In this document: in pieces, positions 1 to 5,461 of the stretch
Layout: each line of letters begins with the position of its first letter
Position numbering within the stretch: the stretch's first letter is position 1
Origin: JANWZL01 sp037445185
GTDB taxonomy: Bacteria > Pseudomonadota > Gammaproteobacteria > Burkholderiales > Thiobacillaceae
Direction of reading: 5' to 3'
Assembly (NCBI GenBank): GCA_037445185.1
Contig: JBBIKZ010000145.1
Location: 1 to 5,469, forward strand
Length of the DNA stretch: 5,469 nucleotides
Notes under the pieces: generated by a model
What the model saw: the letters and a program-made list of their open reading frames with translations, nothing else
Told to the model about the DNA's origin: nothing
Database searches by the model: none
Made by a program: the position numbers and the translations under genes

Positions 1-2
1 GC

Positions 3-1838
3 GCCGCCCAGTGCAAGGGCGCCGAAGATCTCTACACCCTGGCCCGCGAGGCCCTCGACGCCCCGGCCGACATCGGTTATGCCAAGGAACTGCTGTCCAG
101 GCCGGAGTTCACCGCGGACGCCGGGGCCCGGAGGTTCCTCGACGACACCGCCGGCGGGGCGATGTTCACCGCCGACTTCATCACCCTGGCGCTCGGCTAC
201 AAGGCCCTGGGCGATGCCGACAAGGCGGACGAGATGCTCGGGCAGGGGCGGGACTTCGCCATGAGCGGCGAGGAGAAGGTGGCCGCCGGCATCGGCACCC
301 TGCTCGTGACCGGCGACGCCGCCGCGTCCACCAAGGCCTTGGCGGCGGCGCTCAAGGAGATCTCGGCCACCGAGGAACTCTACGGCCTGGCCAAGGTCGT
401 GACCAGCGAGCTCAAGGAGGCGGGCGCAGTCCTGGCCAGCGACATCTACGACAAGATCAAGACCAAGGCCGGCCGCGCCGCCGATTACGCCCGGCTGGCC
501 AAGGCCATCGCCGCCGACCTGGGCGACAAGGCGCGCGCCGCGGCCGTCATCGCCGAGGGGGCGGAGAAGTACGCCAGCCCGGCCGACCTCATCACGCTGT
601 CGGGCGCCATGGGCGAGATCGACCCCGCCGCCGCCGGCAGCCTGTACGCCAAGGCCCTGGAGTCGGCCAAGGACTTCACGGCGCTGATGCAGGTGCTGGC
701 ATCCGCCCAGGGCAACGCCGAATTCACCCGGCAGGTGCTGGCCAAGGGTGACGCGATCGCCAATAGCACCGGCGAATTCCTGCAACTGGCGGAGGCATAC
801 GCGGCCCTCGGCGACAGTGCCGGCCTGACCGCGATGCTCACGCGCGCCGAGGACGCGGTGAACAACCTGGACGACATGCGCAAGATCGTCGAGGCGGTGG
901 AGAGGCACGCCGCCGGCGACGCCGAGCGCCTGACGCGGCTCAAGGACCGCCTGGCCAAGCGCGAGGCCAACCAGGCCAAGTATGTGGAGATCCAGAACGA
1001 GGAGGCCCAAGCGAAGACCGTCAAGCAGTTCATCGCCCTGGCCGACCGGGTCATGGCGGAGCTGCAGGACGCCTCCTATGCCGCCAAGCTGCTCGCCTCG
1101 GCCGAGGCGCAGATGCGCGCCGACGGCTTCCATTTCAGTCGTTTCAAGCCGCTCATCCTGGCCGTGGACAGTTTGGGCGACAAGGCCTGGCTCGCCAAGC
1201 TGCTGGAGGAGAGCGTGGCCTCCGCGGCCGACTTCGTCTGGTTCCGCGAGATCGTGCTCACCGCCGCGCGCGAGTTCAAGGACAGCGCCTTCGGGCGCGA
1301 ACGGGCCAAGGCCTATCTGGAGGCACGCGCCGCCCAGGCCGGCGACAACCCCTACGACTGGACCAAGCTGGCCGAGGCGGTGCTCGAGGCCCTGGGCGAG
1401 CGGGACTGGGCCGCCAGACTGCTGGGCGAGGCCGCCAGCCGTGCCAAGGATCACTTCGCGCTGGCCCACGTCGGCAAGCTCTACCGCGAGATGGGTGACG
1501 AGGCGCAGGCCCAGGCCCTGTTCACCCGCGCCGGTCAGGCCTGTGCCAGCGCCGAACAGTGCCTGCAGCTCGCCCGGCGCATGAAGGTCTACGAGCTGCC
1601 CGCCTCCCAGATCGTGCCGGTGATGGACGCCTGTGTCGGCGTGCTCAAGACGCCCGCCGACAAGCTCACCTGGGCCGAGGGCGTGGCCGATCTGCTGCTG
1701 GACGCAGACTGGGCGCGCAAGGCCTATGCCGCCATCGAAAAGGACTTCACCGCCGAGGCCGACCGCAAGCGCTTCGAGTTGAGCCGGCAGATGCGCCTGG
1801 GCTACCGTTTCTTCGGACCCGGCGTACAGGCGCATTGA
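3..1838 (+). CDS. TPR-like helical-repeat (solenoid) protein, 5' end cut by the window edge
   Basis: The frame is open from the first complete codon at 3 to the TGA at 1836-1838 (611 residues). The true start lies outside the window; the ATG at 162 is internal because repeat-like sequence continues upstream of it. The protein is built of about sixteen degenerate units of roughly 33-36 residues with the pattern acidic-x-(F/L)-x-x-LA, then LGD, then A-x-x-LL-x-x-A. Clear examples are FLQLAEAYAALGD (about residue 259), SLGDKAWLAKLLEE, YDWTKLAEAVLEALGERDWA (from 451) and GKLYREMGDEAQAQALF (in the unit starting near 482), the last close to a canonical TPR. A charged, probably coiled-coil linker (RLKDRLAKREANQAKYVEIQ) interrupts the array near the middle. 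No catalytic motif is visible. Such solenoids usually act as protein-binding scaffolds, and that role is inferred. Cellular location is unknown because the N-terminus is missing. A strong terminator follows the gene. Confidence 0.92.
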   Translation, partial: AAQCKGAEDLYTLAREALDAPADIGYAKELLSRPEFTADAGARRFLDDTAGGAMFTADFITLALGYKALGDADKADEMLGQGRDFAMSGEEKVAAGIGTLLVTGDAAASTKALAAALKEISATEELYGLAKVVTSELKEAGAVLASDIYDKIKTKAGRAADYARLAKAIAADLGDKARAAAVIAEGAEKYASPADLITLSGAMGEIDPAAAGSLYAKALESAKDFTALMQVLASAQGNAEFTRQVLAKGDAIANSTGEFLQLAEAYAALGDSAGLTAMLTRAEDAVNNLDDMRKIVEAVERHAAGDAERLTRLKDRLAKREANQAKYVEIQNEEAQAKTVKQFIALADRVMAELQDASYAAKLLASAEAQMRADGFHFSRFKPLILAVDSLGDKAWLAKLLEESVASAADFVWFREIVLTAAREFKDSAFGRERAKAYLEARAAQAGDNPYDWTKLAEAVLEALGERDWAARLLGEAASRAKDHFALAHVGKLYREMGDEAQAQALFTRAGQACASAEQCLQLARRMKVYELPASQIVPVMDACVGVLKTPADKLTWAEGVADLLLDADWARKAYAAIEKDFTAEADRKRFELSRQMRLGYRFFGPGVQAH

Positions 1839-1844
1839 GCCCGC

Positions 1845-1856
1845 CGCGCCGGCGCG
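1845..1856. repeat. 12-bp perfect GC palindrome after the solenoid gene
   Basis: CGCGCCGGCGCG is its own reverse complement and lies seven bases after the stop codon, just ahead of the terminator hairpin. With only G and C and no loop it could be chance in DNA this GC-rich. It might also help pause polymerase before the terminator. Confidence 0.35.
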
Positions 1857-1859
1857 AGG

Positions 1860-1883
1860 ACGGCTGGCCTTGCCAGCCGTTTT
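1860..1883 (+). terminator. Rho-independent terminator of the solenoid gene
   Basis: The stem CGGCTGGC (1861-1868) pairs perfectly with GCCAGCCG (1872-1879) across a three-base CTT loop. A1860-T1880 extends it to nine pairs, and the run TTTT (1880-1883) follows at once. It starts 22 bases after the TGA of the upstream gene. The T-run is short, but the stem is strong and the geometry is typical of an intrinsic terminator. Confidence 0.85.
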
Positions 1884-1888
1884 CGTCT

Positions 1889-1892
1889 GAGG
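1889..1892 (+). promoter_or_regulatory. Shine-Dalgarno site for the gene at 1900
   Basis: GAGG lies seven bases before the ATG at 1900. An in-frame TGA at 1888-1890 overlaps it, so no longer version of the protein is possible and this site fixes the start. The site begins only five bases after the terminator T-run, which leaves no room for a promoter between them. Confidence 0.8.
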
Positions 1893-1899
1893 CCCGGCC

Positions 1900-3159
1900 A
1901 TGCGCGGCCGTTTAGCCCTTCTAGTCCTGGTCCTCGCCCTGCCGCTCGGCGCGGGCTACGGCCTCTATCGCCTGGCCGTGAGCGACCGACCGACAGTGGT
2001 GCACGTCCAGGCACTGGGCCAGGCCGAGCTGGAACAGGGCCGCCGCATCTACCGCCAGTTCTTCCCGGCCTGGCCCACGCGCGAGCCGGTCAGGCGCATC
2101 CGCCTCACGGCGCGCGACCTCGACCTGGGCCTCAACTATCTGCTCGAGCGCAGCCGCCAGGGCTATGCCCGCACCCGGGTGAGCGGCGACGAACTGCGGC
2201 TGGACGTCTCACTGCGGCTGGATCGCGTGTTGCGCGGGCGCTACCTCAACCTGAGCCTGGGGTTCGCGCCGGCGGGCGAAGGCGGGACGGGGCTGCAGCT
2301 CACCCGGCTGCGTCTAGGGGCCCTGCCGGTGCCCGCGCGCCTCGCCCGCCCCTTGCTCGCGGGCGTGCTGGCGTCGAGCCCCGCCGCTGAGCACCTGCCG
2401 CTGCTCGAGCGCCTGCTGCGCGAGGTGCAGCTCGAGCCAGGCGAGGTGCACCTGACGCTCGCCTGGGACCCCGATAGCGTGCGCGCGGCGATCGATGTCG
2501 CCGGCCGGCAGCTCGCCGGGGCCACCCCGCAACAACTGGCGGCCTACCGCCAGCATCTGCAGGGGCTGGCGGCCCGGCGTCCGCCGCCCGACTTCGGCAC
2601 CGTGATGGGGGAGCTGTTCTCGCTGGCCCGGCAGCGCTCCGCCCAGGGTGGCGCCGCGGCGGAAAACCGCGCCCTGCTCATCGCCCTGGCGGAGGTCGCC
2701 AACGGGCTCAGACTGGGCTTGCCGGGCGCGCAGGCGCTACACCTCAGGGGCCTCGATCTGGCCGGCCGGGGGGACTATGTCCAGCATTTCACCCTCTCCG
2801 CCGCCCTGTCCGCCATCGCGGGCGAGGGCCTGGCCGACCGGGCGGGCCTGTACAAGGAGGTGCGCGACACCCACGGCGGCAGCGGCTTCAGCTTCAGCGA
2901 CCTGGCCGCCGACCGCGCCGGTGCCCGCTTTGGCGTGCGCGCCACCGCCAGCGAGGCCGACGCGCGCGCGGTGCAGGCGCGCCTCGCCGGCAGCCGCGAC
3001 ACGGCCCTGTACATGCCGCAGATCGGCGACCTGCCCGAGTTCCTGCCCGCGGCGGTGTTCGAGGGCCGCTATGGCGGTGTCGGCGGCGAGGGTTACCGCC
3101 GCGTGCTGGAGGTGATCGAACGGCGCATCGCCGCCTTGCCGCTGCACCGGCCCGAATAG
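1900..3159 (+). CDS. Membrane-anchored, probably periplasmic conserved protein of unknown function
   Basis: This is a 419-residue protein ending at TAG 3157-3159. The start is secure: GAGG sits seven bases upstream and an in-frame TGA lies four codons before the ATG. Residues 1-4 (MRGR) are basic and are followed by a hydrophobic helix at about 5-25. No clear signal-peptidase site follows, so I read it as an N-terminal signal anchor with the rest in the periplasm. The N-terminal half has alternating hydrophobic patterns (ITA/LTARDLDLGLNYLL-like segment at 68-83; LRLDVSLRLDRVLRGRYLNL around 99-118) suggestive of beta-strands. The C-terminal third looks the most family-like: GDYVQHFTLSAAL (291-303), GLYKEVRD followed by GGSGFSFSDLAADRAG (316-341) and YMPQIGDLPEFLP (371-383). 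I recall similar C-terminal motifs in uncharacterised proteobacterial proteins but cannot name the family. No enzyme motif is obvious. It may be co-transcribed with the solenoid gene by terminator read-through. Confidence 0.9.
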   Translation: MRGRLALLVLVLALPLGAGYGLYRLAVSDRPTVVHVQALGQAELEQGRRIYRQFFPAWPTREPVRRIRLTARDLDLGLNYLLERSRQGYARTRVSGDELRLDVSLRLDRVLRGRYLNLSLGFAPAGEGGTGLQLTRLRLGALPVPARLARPLLAGVLASSPAAEHLPLLERLLREVQLEPGEVHLTLAWDPDSVRAAIDVAGRQLAGATPQQLAAYRQHLQGLAARRPPPDFGTVMGELFSLARQRSAQGGAAAENRALLIALAEVANGLRLGLPGAQALHLRGLDLAGRGDYVQHFTLSAALSAIAGEGLADRAGLYKEVRDTHGGSGFSFSDLAADRAGARFGVRATASEADARAVQARLAGSRDTALYMPQIGDLPEFLPAAVFEGRYGGVGGEGYRRVLEVIERRIAALPLHRPE

Positions 3160-3229
3160 GTCGTCTCCCGCACCGACTGATAAAAGCGGCGCTGCCGCCG
3201 TTGCGGGCAATACTGTTGCCGGCTCCACG

Positions 3230-3260
3230 CCGCGACCCTTGGTCGTCACACAGGTCGCGG
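3230..3260. repeat. 8-bp perfect inverted repeat (hairpin)
   Basis: CCGCGACC (3230-3237) is the exact reverse complement of GGTCGCGG (3253-3260), with a 15-base loop; a G-T pair (3229/3261) could extend it. No T-run follows on either strand, so it is not an intrinsic terminator. Confidence 0.6.
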
Positions 3261-3291
3261 TCACCAGACGCCACGGCCGAGCGGGTCGGAT

Positions 3292-3316
3292 GCCGGTGGT
3301 GTTCACGCCAACCGGC
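3292..3316. repeat. Bulged 10-pair hairpin
   Basis: GCCGGT (3292-3297) pairs with ACCGGC (3311-3316). Inside it, GGTG (3298-3301) pairs with CGCC (3306-3309) through one G-T pair, leaving A3310 as a bulge and a TTCA loop. A competing short stem, GGCC-GTAA-GGCC (3314-3325), overlaps its 3' side. The two are mutually exclusive. Confidence 0.5.
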
Positions 3317-3412
3317 CGTAAGGCCACCCTGTGTATGAGAGCGCCGTGCCGGCCATGAGCGGTTGCCTCACCCGCAAGTCCTGACCCGCCCGCGAGAGCG
3401 GGGAGCGTCGAG

Positions 3413-3428
3413 GTCGGCTCGCGCCGAC
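3413..3428. repeat. 6-bp perfect hairpin with 4-base loop
   Basis: GTCGGC (3413-3418) pairs with GCCGAC (3423-3428) around TCGC, and a G-T pair at 3412/3429 can extend it. It sits ten bases after the GAGA-loop hairpin at 3389-3402, so the two stems stand in tandem. Confidence 0.5.
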
Positions 3429-3451
3429 TCTCACGGTGACGCGGCGCAGGC

Positions 3452-3474
3452 CAACATCGGCGCAGCCGATGTTG
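3452..3474. repeat. 10-bp perfect inverted repeat with 3-base loop
   Basis: CAACATCGGC (3452-3461) is the exact reverse complement of GCCGATGTTG (3465-3474), with the loop GCA. This is the strongest hairpin of the intergenic stretch. Unlike its surroundings it includes several A-T pairs, so it is less likely to arise from GC bias alone. No T-run follows on either strand. A REP-like element, a transposon-associated stem or an RNA helix are all possible. Confidence 0.7.
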
Positions 3475-3529
3475 AGCGTAGCGGCCGGAGCCAACACCGC
3501 GCAACGCCGCAGATGGCCCACCGCAGTAG

Positions 3530-3548
3530 TTTTTCAACGGCCTGTTAA
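3530..3548 (-). repeat. TAACAGGCCGTTGAAAAA-type sequence, possible element end, overlapping a stop codon
   Basis: Read on minus, the sequence starts TAACAGGCCGTTGAAAAAC; its TAA (3545-3547) is the stop codon of the pyruvyl transferase gene. I recall close variants of this sequence at ends or flanks of insertion sequences and repeats in many proteobacteria, but I cannot tie it to a named family. On plus, the T-run 3530-3534 has no hairpin before it, so it is not a clear terminator. Confidence 0.35.
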
Positions 3549-4768
3549 GGCCAGACCAGGTCCCTGAGTAGATCGGCCGCATTGCGCCGGGCGAGCAGCG
3601 CCAGCGCACGGGCGTTGGCAGGCAGGCACGCCTCACCCTGCCCCAGGGCCTGGCTTGCCGCAACGGCCAGGTCCTCGCCGGGGCGCACGCAGGCGGGCGC
3701 CCCGGCGTGCCAGGTGGCGAGATAGGCGGCCTGCTTGCCGATGCCCGCCGGCTGGTCGGGCAAGGCCAGGTTGACGCCCGGCACGCCGAAGGCAGAGGCG
3801 ACGATGCGGCCGTGCAGGCTGCTGCCGAGGTAGAGGCGGGCATGGGCGAGCAGGGCACAGAGGTCCCAAATGTTCAGGGATGTAAACAGCAGGACGTCAC
3901 TGCTGTGCAGCAAGGCGAGCAGGCGGCGGTAGACCGCCATATCGTCGTGCCAGGGGGCGGCGCCGGCGCGAAACAGGACCAGCGCGAGGCCGGTGTCGGC
4001 GGCGATGCGGTCGAGTCCGCCGGCGAGGGCGGTGAGCGTCGCGTCGTCGCCGAACTCGGCGGCGAACTGCACGGCGAGATAGCCGTGCGGGTAGCGTTCG
4101 CGCACCCAGGCCGGCTCGTTGGCCTCGGCGTGGCGGGCGATGCGATCGCCGAACAGTTCCGCCGTCAGGACCGCCGGGTCGGGCATGAGGGCGGCCGGGA
4201 TGCCGGCCTCGGCCAGGGCGGCCCGGGTCGCCCGGTCGCGCACGCCGAGCGCGTCCGATTCCCCGAGCCGGGCGATGACCTCGGCCCGCATCGCCGCCGG
4301 CAGGCGGGGCAGGGCGACACCGCCGACGCCCAGATGGACGAAGCGGCCGGGTCGGTCGAACAGGGCCTTGGGCGCCAGATAGGCCACCTGTTGTTCGAGG
4401 CCCAGCCGTTGCTCGGCCCAGGCCTGGCGGCCGGCCGCGTCGTGGTCATGGCGAGCGATGGCGGCGCGTGCCTCGGCAGGCGCCAGGGTCATCACCGCCG
4501 CTTCATACAGGCTGCAGGTGAGGAGCTCACCGCCGACGTGGATCAGGTCGGCCGGACGATCCCCCCACTCGCTCTCCCAGGTGGCGGCCAGGCGGGCCAG
4601 CGCGGCCACACGGTGGCCGCCCCAGGGGGTGAGGTCGCGCGCGGCCACCCCGGCGACGATGACCGGCCGGGGCGAGACGAGGGCCGCGACGATGTGCGGG
4701 AAGAGCAGATCGCCCAGGTTGTGCCGGTCGCAGGCGCCGAACAGGATGACGGGCGCGGCTTCAGCCAC
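3545..4768 (-). CDS. Polysaccharide pyruvyl transferase family protein
   Basis: This 407-residue protein matches the polysaccharide pyruvyl transferase family (CsaB/WcaK-like, PF04230). Visible motifs are an N-terminal nucleotide-sugar-enzyme-like GACDRHNLGD (11-20), HVGGELL (77-83), GVRDRATRAAL (175-185) with MPDPAVL (195-201), and GSSLHGRIVASAFGVP (315-330), whose H319 matches the conserved SxLHG histidine. Characterised members transfer pyruvate from phosphoenolpyruvate to sugars of cell-wall or exopolysaccharide. The exact acceptor here is unknown. The start is GTG at 4768: an in-frame TGA at 4784-4786 leaves no other start ahead of the conserved N-terminus. No good Shine-Dalgarno is seen. 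The GTG overlaps the end of the upstream gene by eight bases, so translation is probably coupled. The C-terminus ends in LVWP, with the TAA inside a repeat-like sequence, so slight remodelling of the 3' end is possible. Confidence 0.88.
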   Translation of the reverse strand: MAEAAPVILFGACDRHNLGDLLFPHIVAALVSPRPVIVAGVAARDLTPWGGHRVAALARLAATWESEWGDRPADLIHVGGELLTCSLYEAAVMTLAPAEARAAIARHDHDAAGRQAWAEQRLGLEQQVAYLAPKALFDRPGRFVHLGVGGVALPRLPAAMRAEVIARLGESDALGVRDRATRAALAEAGIPAALMPDPAVLTAELFGDRIARHAEANEPAWVRERYPHGYLAVQFAAEFGDDATLTALAGGLDRIAADTGLALVLFRAGAAPWHDDMAVYRRLLALLHSSDVLLFTSLNIWDLCALLAHARLYLGSSLHGRIVASAFGVPGVNLALPDQPAGIGKQAAYLATWHAGAPACVRPGEDLAVAASQALGQGEACLPANARALALLARRNAADLLRDLVWP

Positions 4769-5183
4769 AGAGGCGGCACAGCGTCATCAGCATGAGGTCT
4801 TTGGCCGCGCCGTCGAGTCCAGGCAGGCGCCGTTTGAGGCGCCGCCCGTCGTCCACGTCGCCGGCGGCGATGGCGAGCAGGGCCAACACCAGCGGGGAGA
4901 TGGCCGTCTCTTGCGCCGCTGCCATGAGTCTGCCGTCGAAGCGGGCGATCTCGACGGCCCCAGCGCCATTCTCGTGCACCAACACCAGACCAGGGATGTC
5001 GGGTGCCGGCCGCAGGCTGAGCCGGCCGCCCTCGTGCAGCGACCAGCAGGCCGCCCCCGCAGCGGCGCGCGGGTCGGGGCCGGCCAGCCAGGGGCCGAGG
5101 AAGTCCGTCACGGCGGCCGACGGACCACCCGGCAGCCGCGCGAGCTGGTCTGCGTAGCCGGCGTAGTCGGGTGAGGCGGCCAT
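4761..5183 (-). CDS. Unrecognised 140-residue protein with C-terminal CxxC, middle gene of the minus operon
   Basis: I do not recognise the family. The start is taken as the ATG at 5181-5183, which overlaps the TGA of the upstream gene (TGATG). The frame is open further up to 5405, but that 74-residue extension would lie inside the upstream gene in another frame and is arginine- and proline-rich, typical of shadow sequence. The protein begins MAASPDYAGYADQLARLPGG. It has a compact, probably alpha/beta middle part (GRLSLRPAPDIPGLVLVHE, then GAVEIARFDGRLMAAAQE), a hydrophobic helix ISPLVLALLAIAAGD and a basic segment DGRRLKRRLPG. It ends in LCRLCG, so C136 and C139 form a CxxC one residue from the end. 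No signal peptide is seen, so it is probably cytoplasmic. Overlaps with both neighbours suggest coordinated expression and perhaps a shared complex. Confidence 0.8.
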   Translation of the reverse strand: MAASPDYAGYADQLARLPGGPSAAVTDFLGPWLAGPDPRAAAGAACWSLHEGGRLSLRPAPDIPGLVLVHENGAGAVEIARFDGRLMAAAQETAISPLVLALLAIAAGDVDDGRRLKRRLPGLDGAAKDLMLMTLCRLCG

Positions 5184-5455
5184 CACAGGGGCCGATAGCA
5201 GAACACGTAGCGGCCCTGCTCGAAGTTCACCATCAGGGTGCCGCCGCGGTTGGCGGCGTAGTCCTGCCAGCCGGGTGTTTCGCAGCCGACATGGCATTCC
5301 GACACCCCGGCGGGGGATTCCAGCTTGCGGTCGCGGTCCCAGAACGACAGCAGCATGGCCTCGCCGAGCAGGTGTCGGGCGACGGCGTTGGCGAGCTGCA
5401 AGCACTGCTCGAAGGACAGGCCGAGCGCGCTGGGGTCGATGTGCAGGGTCTGCAT
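5183..5455 (-). CDS. Small AF1514/DUF5619-like protein, first visible gene of the minus operon
   Basis: This 90-residue protein begins MQTLHIDPSALGLSFEQCLQ and ends VNFEQGRYVFCYRPL. The central block WDRDRKLESPAGVSECHVGC (39-58), then PGWQDYAANRGGTLMVNFE (61-79) and the closing strand, resemble from memory the small AF1514 (DUF5619) family found in archaea and sulfur-metabolising bacteria. I cannot confirm this without a search. The likely fold is an N-terminal helix followed by a beta-rich part. Cysteines are at 18, 54, 58 and 86, and C54-H55-x-x-C58 is the reverse of a haem c site, so it is not one. The ATG at 5455 has AGGA ten bases upstream, at the window edge. The frame stays open to the edge but shows no other start codon. 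Its TGA overlaps the next ATG. No biochemical function is known to me. Confidence 0.85.
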   Translation of the reverse strand: MQTLHIDPSALGLSFEQCLQLANAVARHLLGEAMLLSFWDRDRKLESPAGVSECHVGCETPGWQDYAANRGGTLMVNFEQGRYVFCYRPL

Positions 5456-5461
5456 CGCGGT

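Larger units (their letters stand above)
3160..3544. other. Hairpin-rich non-coding stretch between convergent genes; candidate mobile-element remnant or structured RNA
   Basis: No convincing gene lies in these 385 bases. Short open frames exist on both strands (for example 72 codons on minus at 3303-3521), but they lack ribosome binding sites and recognisable domains. The stretch holds at least seven hairpins. Besides the four listed separately there are GCGGC/GCCGC (3186-3198), GGCAA/TTGCC (3206-3220) and CCCGC-GAGA-GCGGG (3389-3402). Its right end on minus reads CAGGCCGTTGAAAAAC directly after the stop codon of the neighbouring gene. I associate that sequence, from memory, with ends or flanks of repeated elements in proteobacteria. 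Near the left end, CCGACTGATAAAA (from about 3173) weakly resembles CCGTTGAAAAAC at the right end, so imperfect terminal inverted repeats are possible. No transposase is encoded. Confidence 0.45.

Noticed and set aside
485..1054. Minus-strand open frame of 189 codons within the solenoid gene
   Set aside because: It is an antisense shadow rich in Ser/Ala/Arg, while the plus strand carries a regular helical-repeat protein over the same bases.
3303..3521. Minus-strand open frame of 72 codons in the intergenic element
   Set aside because: It has no ribosome binding site or recognisable domain, and it runs through several hairpins including the perfect 10-bp one, which fits non-coding repeat DNA better. 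Kept only as a remote possibility.
3521..3548. Terminator for the plus-strand gene ending at 3159, using the T-run 3530-3534
   Set aside because: No stem lies directly before the T-run, and it is about 370 bases from the stop codon.
2737..3858. Long minus-strand open frame of 373 codons spanning the intergenic stretch
   Set aside because: It overlaps the 3' parts of two well-supported genes in shadow frames, has the low-complexity Ala/Arg/Pro-rich make-up of GC-rich antisense and shows no domain or ribosome binding site.
3707..4795. Plus-strand open frame of 362 codons
   Set aside because: It is the antisense of the pyruvyl transferase gene. Its Gly/Gln/Arg/Val-rich translation shows no family signature, while the minus frame carries clear motifs.
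5236..5350. Haem c binding site in the 90-residue protein
   Set aside because: The motif is CHxxC, not CxxCH, and the protein has no signal peptide for export.
5184..5405. N-terminal extension of the 140-residue minus-strand protein to the start at 5405
   Set aside because: The extension lies inside the 90-residue gene in another frame, is Arg/Pro-rich, and the ATG at 5183 in a TGATG overlap is a much better start.
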